A stretch of 64,000 bases of DNA from Isochrysis galbana. Taxonomy: Eukaryota > Haptophyta > Isochrysidales > Isochrysidaceae. The notes below the pieces were generated by a model. The model made no database searches. It was not told the origin of the DNA and was given only the letters and a program-made list of their open reading frames with translations. Position numbers and translations under genes: made by a program. Positions 54,335-64,000 of the stretch are shown piece by piece; position 1 is the first letter of the stretch; each line of letters begins with the position of its first letter. Location of the stretch: NCBI GenBank assembly GCA_018136815.1, contig CM030931.1, forward strand, positions 9,869,072-9,933,071, given 5' to 3'.

Positions 54335-54633
54335 CCTCCCTCCTCCCCCCCCCCTTCCCTCTCCCTCTCCCTCTCCCTCTCCCTCGCCCTCACCCTCGCC
54401 CTTGCTTGCCCTCTCCCTCCCCCTCTCTCTCGCTCCCCCTCTCGCTCCCCCTCTCCCCCGCGCTCCCGCCACCCGCCGCAGAGCCACTTGCGACCCCCCC
54501 CCCCCCCCCCCCCCCAAAAAAGCTGCGCCTACCACCTTAAGGATATCTACTACTACTAGTATTAAATTTTCCTGAGGTATAAAGTACGTATAGCCTGACA
54601 ATGGGAAGGGAGGGTACTTGTACAACATAGGGC

Positions 54634-54728
54634 CCACAGCACTAGGATCTCTAGCTCTACTCTAGAGGTCTACTCCAGAGTAGAGTAGAGTTTTAGAGTA
54701 GATAGCGCTAAACTAACACAAGAAAACC
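54634..54728 (+). promoter_or_regulatory. Shared upstream module, copy before GT77
   Basis: CCACAGCACTAGGATCTCTA, then a ~65-bp insertion of TCTACTCTAGAG-like palindromic words, then AACACAAGAAAACC. It ends about 187 bp before the start codon. It is the most diverged of the five copies. Confidence 0.5.
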
Positions 54729-54914
54729 ATGACACTCTACTATGAGAATACTTTACTGTGCAAGAGGGTAGGTTTCTGTGAACTCCATGGAGAGAGAGCC
54801 ATCGGCGGGCGACGGCGTGGTGCGGCGTCGGCTCCCTCCCTCCCTGTCGCTCGCTCCCTCTCCCTCTCACTGCTGCTACGCGTGTGCCGCGCGCCACGCC
54901 GCGCCGCCTAGACG

Positions 54915-56985
54915 ATGCGGCCGAATCGGTTCGGTACGCTGCTCGCCGGCGTGTTCCTCCTCCTCTGGCTCAACATGCGGTATATGCTGCCGAAGCCTCC
55001 GTCTGTCGTCCGTCTGTCGCCAGATCTCAAGCTCCCACACCTGCTCGATGGCTCCATCGAGCGCGCCCTCACGTCGGCGGTACCCTCAGGGCCCGGGGGT
55101 ATCGTCCTGCTCACCTTTGGCGACAAGGGCTACCGCCAGGCGATCCTCAACTTTGTGAGGCACGCAGAGGCTGCTCGTGCGCCACATGTGCTTGGCGCCG
55201 TCGACCACGACACCTTTGAGTGGTTCGCAGCGAGGAAAACCTCAACCTACCTCACGCCGCTCGCCACCCAAGAGTACCGCTTCGACGGATCCAACGCACA
55301 CGCATCAGATGCTTGGGTCAAATTTGCGAGGATGCGGACTGGCGAGATTGCGCGTGTCGTGAACCTTGGCTATGCAGTTTTACACACGGACACCGATGTA
55401 GTGTGGCTGCGCGATCCCTCGCCATTCCTGCTCTGCGATCCGCAGCTTGACGCTCAGCTTTCCCTCCAGGGCATAAGCTGCGACTGGCTGAGGCGAGCAG
55501 ATGTGGCGGTCTCCTCCGACAACATGTCTCCGGGCGAAGACCTGCGCATTGGAGGAATGTATGCCGCAGGCGGTGAGTGTAGCCATCCTTCATTGCGTCC
55601 CGGCACGCCGGCGTCCTGCCCTTCCAATGGTGGTGTCCCTGCTCACGGCTCTACGCCACCCTGCAGGCACGCTCAATACGGGCATCTTGTTCATCCGCCC
55701 TACGCCGGCGGGTCGCGAGTTCGCATTGCGCTGGCATGATATTGTGACAAAGCCGCCGTCTGGCCCAAAGTACGCCGGCCCAGGTTGTTGCACGTCGGAC
55801 CAACAAGTCTTCGGGAGGATGGTGCGGAAGGGTGGCTACCCGGGACTCAGCCCGCTCCCTAATTCGCCGGCACGCTCACGTTTGCTGGCTGCGGATGGCA
55901 ACATGACGTTGGGCGCTTTGCCACTTTATTTCTTCATGCATGGCCATGCCTACTTTGTACAGCATGCCCACGAAAGGCCAGTGCCTCGCGGGGCGCTTGC
56001 CGCAGCGCCGGCTGCGCAACAAGACATACGCTTTTCGCCATATGCCGTGCACGCCACCTACACGCTCGACAACCACGACGGGGTCGCCAAGGCACAGCGC
56101 TTTCGTGAAGCTGGTTTGTGGCGCGCCGACGAGCCTGTGCCACCCACTGCCCACTACCTTGCACTAAATTTCTCTATGCCGCCGGCCGTGCAGAGCAGAC
56201 TCGATGAATATACGCGCCGTGGCATACCAGGCTCGAATATCGACGTGCATCTGACTGCGCTCACGACCTACGTCGCCGAGCTGCGCGATGCACTGGCGTT
56301 GGCTTGGGCCCTCGGCCGTACGCTCATCCTCCCGCGTTGGATGTGCTATTGCGATCGCCTTTGGGCAGGCTCCGACGACATTTTCCACTTCGGCTGCATG
56401 TACCCCGGATCCCAGGACGGCAACTTCGTGCCCTTCATATGCCCGATGGATCACGTCCTTTCTCCGCATGCGTGGTCCGCCGATAAGGAGAAAGGGCTGG
56501 CCTCCACGCCGTACGCGGATGCGGTGCTCCTAGACGAGCTCGCTTCTCACGGGTCAATGCTTATCGATGTGAGATTGTTACGGCGGGAGGAGCACAAGGC
56601 GCTTCTGAGCAAAGACGCTAGCGTTCAGGGGTTTGACGCATTGCCTCTCGGGGCTACCACGGACGAGGCACGCAACCTTCTCCGCCACAGAGAGAACGCA
56701 ACCGTCCTACGACTTCCCCATGCAAGGGGGCTACTTTGCGGTGTCTCGGACCCGGTGCAATTCAATGCGCTAGCGGCACGTGTCCTCCGTGTCCCAACGT
56801 GGTGCTCGAAGTGTTTCGACACCTGCGAACGAGAGCTCAAAAAGTGGTTGCCGCTGGATATGATCAAGACGGCTAGCACTTCGCCCAACACCGTGTGCTT
56901 CAATCCTGCTTTGCCCCCTGCTTTCCGCGCAAATGAGTGTATAAGCAACTTGCCGGCAGTTTCTGGGGTCGACGTTGCTCCTTGA
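54915..56985 (+). CDS. GT77 glycosyltransferase, XEG113-like arabinosyltransferase
   Basis: Two exons, 54915-55572 and 55667-56985 (donor GTGAGT, acceptor CCTGCAG, phase 1), give 658 residues. A type II Golgi anchor is at residues 7-24 (GTLLAGVFLLLWLNMRYML). The Nucleotid_trans domain shows VVNLGYAVLHTDTDVVWLRD with its DxD metal-binding motif and GTLNTGILFIRPT. The second half (AELRDALALAWALGRTLILP, CYCDRLWAG, FICPMDHV) matches the C-terminal part specific to plant XEG113, which adds a beta-1,2-L-arabinofuranose to hydroxyproline-linked arabinosides of extensins. The luminal role is inferred from the family; the acceptor in this organism is unknown. The shared upstream module lies at 54,634. 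Confidence 0.88.
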
Positions 56986-57285
56986 GCGAGGGGCAAGCAA
57001 CGAGGAATAGAAAGTGATTGCGCGCGGACGAAGGCTTGCAGCTAGTTGAGGCAAAAGCAAGCGGTCCATGTACATGTGTTCAGGGTACGTACGTAGATAC
57101 AATCACACTCATGTAGTAGGAGAAGGCCACGGCCCTACCCCTGCCCTCACGCGCATCTGCACCCCTCCCCTCCTGGCCTGCCCGACGAGGGCGGCCTCCC
57201 CCGTCGGCTCGGAGCAGTCGCTGTCAAAGTGATCGCGCCTAATAATTCAAGATGACAGGTAAGGGCGAGACGGAGATGAGAGATT
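56986..57285. other. Intergenic stretch between GT77 and the cathepsin cassette
   Basis: It contains short direct repeats (GTACATG, GTACGTACGTA) near 57,065-57,095. Nothing else is recognised. Confidence 0.4.
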
Positions 57286-57427
57286 GTTGGCTAGCATCCC
57301 TAGCCACATACACCGGACGAGCCATGCGCCAACCGCGCACACCCCCATCGCGGGGAGGTGCTCCGTTGCCGACGAGGCACGGACCCTCAGTACTGGGATT
57401 TTACTAGAGTAGGACAACATGAAAACT
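57286..57427 (+). promoter_or_regulatory. Duplicated upstream cassette, copy before the cathepsin gene
   Basis: Identical to 42,571-42,641 over about 71 bp, then GCTCCGTTGCCGACGAGGC, CTCAGTACTGGGATTTTACT and ACAACATGAAAACT. It ends 157 bp before the start codon. Confidence 0.75.
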
Positions 57428-57583
57428 CTATAGAGATCGAGGGGAAGAGAGAGACGGACGGACCGTCGCCGATCGTCGCGCGCGCTCTGCTCGCCGGCTG
57501 CTCCCCCCTCTTCCCCCCCTTCCTACCCCCCTTCCCATCATCCTACCCACACACAACCAACCCCTATTGATCTATCGGCTACG

Positions 57584-58542
57584 ATGGGCGTGCCTACGAG
57601 GCTCGAATTGGACCGGTTCGACTTGCGTGACTTTCGAGGGAGGAACTGGCTGCTGCCTGTGCGCAACCACAACCTGCCTGTGGGAACCGAGTGTGCTAGT
57701 TGCTGGGCAGTCACCACTGCCACTATACTCAGCGTGCGCCTCAATCTGGCACTCGCTATGGTGGCCGCGGCCGCCCCGCAGATCGAGGTCTCTCCTCAGG
57801 TGTTGCTCAACTGCGTGCCTGGCCAGACGCGATGTGGCTTCCCTGGCTCCTCGAGCGTTGCGCTCGCTTATGTCCAAGCGCATGGAGTTCCGCACGAGAG
57901 CTGTGCTCCTTGGCAAAACGCTGCTCTGCCATGCGACCCGATCCACACATGTGCTGCTATGGGCAACCCACCGCAGCGTCACCTGAATGGGAGCGTCATC
58001 ATGCAGCCCGTTAAAAATCCGTTGCACTACTACGTTGAGTCAACTCTTCGCATTCCACCTGGAGATGTACAGCGCATGAAAGCTGAGCTTGCCCTTGGGC
58101 CTTTGGCTTGCGGGGTACATGCCGAGGGCCTTCTACAATATTCAAGAGGAGTCCTCATGCAATTAGATCCGCCATCTCCCGTTGGAGACGACCACTCTGT
58201 TGCTATTGTTGGATGGAATTTGACTGTCGACAACATTCCACATTGGATCGTACAAAACAATTGGTGACGCAGTGTGGATATGGCTTAGTGGTAATGCAGT
58301 GGTTATGATGGTTGCAACGCCATACACTCTATCGTTGCATTCATCTAGACTGATCCATGCTCATGGGCCCGCCCTGACCGTGCAGGGGCACCCAATGGGG
58401 CGAGGAAGGATTTGCGAGGCTGCAGCTTGGCGTCAACTTGTTGGGAATCGAGGGACATTGCTTCAGCCCCAAAGTTAGACTTCCCGACGCATACTCCATA
58501 CCAACCGCGAAGACTCTGGCTTCGAAGACTCGCCTCAAATGA
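57584..58542 (+). CDS. Cathepsin X/Z-like papain-family cysteine peptidase
   Basis: Two exons, 57584-58263 and 58386-58542 (phase 2), give 278 residues. Catalytic residues are in place: Cys40 (ECASCWAVTT), His204 (GDDHSVAIVGW) and Asn225 (WIVQNNWGTQWGEEGF, formed across the splice). RNHNLPVGTEC, the Cys-rich segment after LSVRLNLALAM and the C-terminal GIEGHCFSP match cathepsin X, a lysosomal carboxypeptidase. The usual signal peptide and propeptide are absent: the frame starts about 24 residues before the RNHN motif. Either a 5' exon is missed, or a mature-only form exists. The start at 57,584 is the first ATG after the C/T-rich leader. Confidence 0.85.
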
Positions 58543-59264
58543 AGGATGGAGACGACAAGCGACTGCTGAAACGACACAATCACACAACACACGCGAACAT
58601 GGTATAGCGGTTGGTGGTTGGTGGGTCAATGTTAGGCTGGACTAAGTCCGCCCAGCCTATGTCGCCCCCATGTGCAGAAGGCGTGGGGTAATCTGTGATT
58701 GTTCCACTAATCTTATGATTGGTCGCCATGGAGGGGGGCTTCGCGCCCCCCCTTCACTCTCTCGGCTCCCCTCATGGGGGGCGAGAACCATCCACCCCTT
58801 GCACCGCCTTTTGGCATGCAGGTGTCGAGTCGAGTGTGGCCGGAGGGCTCTGAGCCACTCCGTCGCGAGCGGCATCGGTGGCTAGCGCGGCGCTTTGGCC
58901 CTCCTCCCCGCTAGGAGTCGGGTGAATGAAATGTTGGATTGGGTCGGGCAACTCCATTTGGGTGTTTGGACTGGGGACGAACGGCGAACGAAGGGCAATG
59001 GCAATGGGGCACCGTTGTTTCGAAGTTAAAGAGGCGTGTGAGCATAAGGGCCACATAACTGGAGCGCAATCAATGATGCTCTGCCACTCTCTTCGTCGAG
59101 CGTCCAACGCAACTAGCAGCTAGGAGATCCAGAAATTGCCCCCAACTCTCTCACTGAAAGACCGTGAGGGTAAGGTGGAAATTGTTGATTGGGCTGATGT
59201 GATACCGATGGTCGCCACAGCGCGCAAAGATTCTTGCTGAGGAGCTGAACAACCGTCCAAGGTA

Positions 59265-59420
59265 GCGCACCTAGGCCGCACCCCGGAAACCGAAAACAAA
59301 GGAACGAAGGGGGGAAGGGGAAGGGGAGGAGTGAAGGGAACAGGGGCGATGTCGGATAGAAGTCGTAAGGAACCGGCCGATAGCAGGTGTTGGAGCCCTG
59401 AATCTTCAGATTTTTTCCCC
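59265..59420 (+). repeat. Dispersed repeat, copy 3 of the 21,368 family
   Basis: Shares CGAAAACAAAGGA, GGGGAAGGGGAAGGGGAGG, GGGCGATGTC, GGTGTTGGAGCCCTGAATC-like and TTCAGATTTTTT with the 21-kb copy. Confidence 0.75.
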
Positions 59421-59484
59421 AACCTCTTGTGTAGGGTAGTAGTATCAGCGCATAGCCACGGCTTTTTCAAGATTTTTTTTTGGA

Positions 59485-59585
59485 TTTGTACACAACGCAC
59501 ACAGCGAGTTACGCACACAACGCAAAAAGCGAGTTACGCACACAACGCACAAAGCGAGTTACGCACACAACGCACATAACGATTT
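59485..59585. repeat. Short tandem repeat, ~28-bp spacing of GAGTTACGCACACAACGCA
   Basis: Three to four imperfect units, the last degenerating to GATTTAGACGCACGCAACGC. Confidence 0.8.
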
Positions 59586-59796
59586 AGACGCACGCAACGC
59601 AAAAACAAGGTGGAAGTGTGGGGCACGCGCTATCACGGAGCACATGAGCACATTCAATTACGCTTTACGCTCAACAAGCACTTCCGATCACACCACACGG
59701 CAGAAGAATATAGCACGAAAGGGCCGAGGAGAAAGGAACGGATCACACGGACGCATTCCCTCGGCAAGGATACATAGAAGCGGATCGACAAAGAAC

Positions 59797-62700
59797 TCAA
59801 AAGTAGAAGTCCCAGCGTGAGGCGTCGGATTCGTAAGGGGGGTCGTGGAGAAGGTCAATAGGCCTATCACTGAACTCCCCGAAGTGAGTGATGTCCTCCT
59901 GAAGCAGAATGGGGCCGTTCACAGCGATGAGGAGACGCGCGCGTGCTGGGATTGAAGTAAGTTCGTCACTGCCCCCCCCCCCCTCCCCCCCCACCCCCCG
60001 GTGATCTTTGAATCAGATGATTATCGTACCTCCGAATCTACCGCTGGAATGAAAGGCGGAGAGAGCGCTTGTAAGACAAGCGCTTCAAAGTCCATTGTCC
60101 GGAAGAACGCGTGTTGTATGACATCACGGGACGAGCCGCCGCCGCATCCGAGACGTTCGAGCGGTTCTCTTGTCAACAAGCGTTCGATGGCGTCCCGTGG
60201 GTATCTGAGGAGCCAGGAGGGTGGATATCAACGACCTGGGCGCATTGTCACTGCTGAACTTGAATGTGCATGTAAGGTCATGTGAACGACCTAGGCATAA
60301 GGGGGAACTTTCCATCCAACTTGCCTAGGGAATGAATAGGAAAGCGGCGTACGTTGGGAGATCCGGCGGGAAGTCAATCCGGAATCCAGGCGACGTGATG
60401 TTCTTGCAGATCTCCATTTCGTTGGCCTCGGTGCCACCGTTTGTAAACGGAGTAAAGCCGGCGACCATCTCGTAAATGAGAATTCCGAGCGACCACCAGT
60501 CGGCACCAAAGCGGTGGCCTCGTTGCATGATCACTTCTGGAGCGAGGTATTCGACGGTCCCAACCACGGAATAGGTGCGCTCGACGAGGCGCTTGGCATA
60601 CCCAAAATCGATGAGTTTGACGTAGCCATCGGGTTTGAGCATCACATTCTCGGGTTTAAGGTCCCGAAAGACAATGTGGCGCGCGTGCAGATGGCCCAAT
60701 GCGGAAATAACGCAAGATGAGTAAAAGAGCGCTGCATCGGGGGTGACCGTGCCACCCGGACGCGTTGTGAGGTGTTGGAAGAGGTCGCCACCCAGCAATG
60801 GTTCCAGCACCAAACCTAGGTATCTCTCTGTCTTTACGGTGCCCAGCAGTGTCACAACAAAGGGATGGTGAATCTCCCGGAGCAACTCCACCTCGGTCAT
60901 GACGGCTGTCTGCTGCCGGTCCTCCGTAACGGCGTCCCGTCGCATCAACTTGATGCAGACGCTCTCCCCGTCTTCGAGTTGACATAGCTGGACGGGGCCG
61001 TATGCACCTTGCCCTATGACCCCGATAACATGCGTGATTGAGGCAGGATCCATGCTTGGCTGCCCCTCCCATCTCGTGCATGGCGACGGCGACTGCGCCA
61101 ACGCTGCGGAGATGACAACATCCTTGAATTCTTGAGCATTGAAGCAGATCGTGACGCACCGCGTAAGCGTGACGATAGACGCGGCGCAGGGCTCACCAAG
61201 TATGGCCGACCTAACACCCAACACCTCGACTGACGCGATCTCTCCGATGATAGTGAGATTCACATCGCTCCCTTGCACCTGCATCTGGCCGTCCACCAGC
61301 ACATGGACGCGCTCTGCAACCTCGCCCGTGCTGCACAGCTTCTCGCCGGCCTCGAAGGAACGCACGGCTGCGCAAGCGGCCAGCTGTTCAAGCTTGTCGT
61401 CCGAGAGGGCTGTGAGATCAGGCACGTCGCGCAAGAGGCGGCGAATTGCGCGCGGATCAGTAAGTAGCTCCTCCGATGCACCCAGAAGCAGCACGAATTC
61501 TTGGAGTGATATCGCGAGCAGCTCAGAGTCCTCCTCCGCGACGATACAAGGCACCTCGGAGCCCCACGTGGCATGCACGACAGGCTGTCCCGTCAGCTCG
61601 GCCGCGACCGAGCAGAGCGCGACATCGAGCGGTCGACCGGAGACGACCATCGAGCCCTGAGGTATAATATTACGGCCATGCCGGAGCGAGCCCGATCGGA
61701 CAAGCAGCAGCACATTAGACCAGGGGCGGAGCTCAAGTACGACGGCACCTTGGGTATGAGATGAAGCCTGCATGGCGCAGCCAACGCGGTAGACACGGGT
61801 GTCCAAAGAACTCGGGAAGAGGCGCTTACGCCCATCATGCTGTGAACCCTCAGTCTGGAAGAGGGGAAGCGAGCGAAGCATTGATATGACGTCGATCCCA
61901 TCAATGGGCATGTTGACGAGGACGTCAAGGTAGGCAGAACGAGAGAGTGCCCAGATACGAGAGCGACAGGCCGCGACGACAGTAGCGGTGCGGCGGCGGG
62001 TGTGCAGGAGAGCCATCTCGCCAAATGTCGCACCACGCCTCAGGATCGTCACAACCGCGCCAAACCCGCCGTGCTTGCTCGATGGCGGCATTAGTGTAGG
62101 CACGAGTTGGCTATTAGCAGATTTTGGGTTCCACTGCGTTTTCCCTTGGCACGGAAACATGGAAGTCGATCCGCTCGATGGCGTCAGCCCAGATGCAATC
62201 CCACCGGCAGTGGAAATTTGCGCATTCTCACAGGCGGCGGCTCCGCCGCCGCAGCATGCTCTACTGCCTTCCCTTGAGTTGCAATGTGCAGGTATTGGAG
62301 GTGTTAAAAGGGCTGAGGTAGTCTCAGACTGAAACACGGGTTGCGCTTTGCCGCTCATGCAGCGTGAAGGCGGTGGTGGCGCCATTGGCATGTCCCACTT
62401 TGACGACACACCTCCTGCCACACTCCTCCGCGCATGGGTGCCTGAACCCAGCGGAGAGGCTGCCGATGAGATCATGGGAGCCGCGGCCAACTTCTCCGCT
62501 GCCGAACGTGCCGCCTCTTCCGCTGCTGCAATGGCTGCTGCTGGCACCCTCGGGGTTGCCGTGCCCGCGCCCGGAGATCGCGGTAGCCTTGGAATCGGAG
62601 ACGAAACATTGTCGTCTGCACCACCAGCCATGCCACCAGAGGACGACGGCTTTGCCACATGCGTTGGGATGGCGAGTGCCAGCTTGCCCTCAATGAGTAG

Positions 62701-63945
62701 GTAGAGCTTGTCATCGTTGTCTCCGACGGAGAAGAGTGTCTGCGGAACATAGAGCAGGCTCAGAGATGAGATGTGCGTCCTGGCTCGGCCGTTGTGGACA
62801 GAATAAGCAGGCACGGCAAGCTCAAATGTTCTACATTTCCGGCAATAATCACAGCATTGCTTTCACCTCGCCCTGCTTTACGGTGACCTCTTGCATTGCG
62901 TCAATCATCAGGCGAAGTGTTTGAGGTGCCATCTGTGAAGGTGAGATGGCGGGGCAGGGTTGAGTATATCAATTGTGCATTACACCCAGGGCAACGCCTC
63001 GGGTCAGAACGCGGCTCTCTCCTAGCTCCAATACCACCAATATTCAAATATGGAGCACAGTATCGGGGTGTCAGGACATGCCTGCGAGAATAAAAAATTG
63101 TCGCTAAGAAGCCTCTCTGCGAAGGCGACATCGTCGCTGCTTTGTAGTGCCCCTGCCCGCAGTTGACGCTCCTTGAGCCGCTGTAGGAAGTCAACATTAC
63201 GCTCCGACTGGACGATCATACGACCACGACGACGCGACGGCTCATCCGCCGGCGTCCACTCCACATACCTGCCACAAGGAGGGGACGCTCAGATGGGGCC
63301 GGTCGTGATGGGTTGAACACCAGGTGCAGTGAGACGAAAATGTGCGGCGCACCGCATGGGTATTGTCGCCGAGCTCACGGAATGACGGCGGCCTGAGCGT
63401 GACGAATTGGGGGAACTCGCCATCGGACTCGCTAGCGACGACTCCATGCCGCGAGCAATCATCTCACTGATGGATTCGTTGCCACGTCTAGTTCCGCTAG
63501 TGGGCCGCACGTGCGGCGAGTCCTCCTCGTTGGGCTCGCTGGTGCAGAGGAAGCCGCGATTGGCACCAGAATTGAACATGGGCCGAGATCCAGCCGGCGA
63601 GCTCTGACTTGATCGGCGCGCCGCCGGAGAGTTTGTTCGTACTGAGATGTCATCGAGCGATCCTTGACGCGGTACGGGCGCAAAGTCACGCGAGGAGACC
63701 TTTCCCTCGACGATGGAGGCGGACCACCTTACGCCAGCACGTGCGCTGAGGGGTGTGGGCGACTCAGTCCGCGCGAGCTCGGGCTCCACGAGCACGCGAC
63801 GGCCGGTGGGCGCCCGCTCGCCCTCCATTGGAAAGCTCGCCGCGCCGGCTGCGCTGCCCCCCCCCTCCCCCGCCCCTCGCCCGCTCCCTGCCTCGGCCTC
63901 GGCCTCCCCCCCCCTTCCCCCCTCCCCGGGGGGGGTCGTCTCCAC
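59797..63945 (-). CDS. Cyclic-nucleotide-dependent AGC protein kinase (PKG-like)
   Basis: Six exons on minus fit in phase: 63945-63353, 63268-63082, 62932-62867, 62739-60353, 60204-60030, 59898-59797, giving 1,169 residues. Cyclic-nucleotide-binding (CNB) domain 1 starts near residue 262 (TLFSVGDNDDKLYLLIEGKL), is interrupted by a ~170-residue Ser/Pro/Ala-rich insert, and resumes at GATFGEMALLHTRRRTATVV, a good phosphate-binding cassette. A degenerate second CNB (VLLLVRSGSLR) and a third (about 730-840) follow. The kinase (about 853-1,125) has GQGAYGPVQ, Lys in VCIKLM, FRDLKPENVML, DFGYAK and APEVI; the C-tail exon reads SRWDFYF, the AGC hydrophobic end. cGMP-dependent kinases drive motility and calcium responses in protists; the preferred nucleotide is not readable. 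The intron at 63,081 uses a GC donor. Confidence 0.92.
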
Positions 63946-64000
63946 GCCCCCCCCCCCCCCCCCCCCCCCGACGGCGCGAGCGGGAGAGGCAGAAGAGGGA

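Larger units (their letters stand above)
58543..59796. other. Intergenic stretch with one dispersed repeat
   Basis: It contains a GGCTGG...CCAGCC hairpin (about 58,634-58,660), a GC-rich block (58,725-58,830) like 12,335-12,445, the third copy of the 21,368 repeat (59,265-59,420) and a 22-bp tandem of CGAGTTACGCACACAACGCA (about 59,485-59,585). No gene is recognised. Confidence 0.5.

Noticed and set aside
57388-57427. The shared ACAACAAGAAAACT module as a trans-spliced leader
   Set aside because: It does not resemble the dinoflagellate or other known spliced leaders, copies are genomic and diverged, and no splice donor follows at a fixed place.
58634-58660. GGCTGG/CCAGCC hairpin after the cathepsin gene as a terminator
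   Set aside because: Hairpin terminators of this kind are bacterial; here it is an isolated palindrome without supporting context.

Overview
The window is nuclear DNA from a GC-rich, intron-containing single-celled eukaryote. A CEP164 homologue implies centrioles and a flagellum. A GT77 (XEG113-type) arabinosyltransferase and a GH127 beta-L-arabinofuranosidase point to an alga or alga-like protist. Short phase-consistent introns (about 70-210 bp), one GC-AG intron, and very abundant mini/microsatellites and decayed transposons fit a haptophyte-like alga best, but that placement is inference from gene content and style, not a phylogenetic result.

Layout. 1-2,040: LINE reverse-transcriptase fragment (minus). 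2,681-3,787: TPR co-chaperone-like gene (minus). 4.9-6.3 kb: copia-like gag fossil running into two minisatellites. 7,255-12,119: CEP164 homologue, ten exons resolved (plus). 13,325-16,164: GH127 enzyme, two exons (plus). 18,529-20,448: HBS1 ribosome-rescue GTPase with an extra UBA domain (plus). 20.4-23.2 kb: repeat mosaic, copia RNase H fossil, unrecognised minus gene. 23,772-24,905: WW/KH protein (plus). 27,333-28,343: bZIP-like gene, two exons (minus). 28.5-33.2 kb: low complexity and nested repeats with two well-delimited MITEs. 33,445-35,739: large protein with a glutamine-amidotransferase-like N-terminus (plus). 36-39.1 kb: chimeric LINE/ankyrin debris, FkbM methyltransferase (minus), hAT transposase scrap. 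39,687-40,838: mitochondrial carrier, three exons (plus). 41.5-42.3 and 47.3-47.85 kb: two arrays of one ~204-bp monomer family. 43,293-46,460: BAR-PH-ArfGAP-ankyrin protein (plus). 49,063-50,245: C2H2 zinc-finger gene, two exons (minus). 51,388-54,084: Mutator-like transposase (minus). 54,915-56,985: GT77 enzyme, two exons (plus). 57,584-58,542: cathepsin X-like peptidase, two exons (plus). 59,797-63,945: cyclic-nucleotide-dependent AGC kinase, six exons (minus).

The most unusual signals are regulatory and mobile rather than enzymatic. Five plus-strand genes (HBS1, the amidotransferase-like gene, ArfGAP, GT77, cathepsin) carry the same short module upstream of their start codons (a CACTAGGATT-like block, then ACAACAAGAAAACT). 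In the ArfGAP and cathepsin genes it sits in a duplicated cassette with about 71 identical bases. A 472-bp MITE at 29,782 has its own unoccupied insertion site preserved in another repeat copy at 42.4-42.5 kb. A 486-bp hAT-type MITE at 32,153 has a perfect 8-bp target duplication. The Mutator-like transposase is bracketed by a perfect 16-bp inverted repeat and is interrupted by one in-frame TAG. The builder and breaker of beta-L-arabinofuranosides in one window is notable, but may be coincidence.
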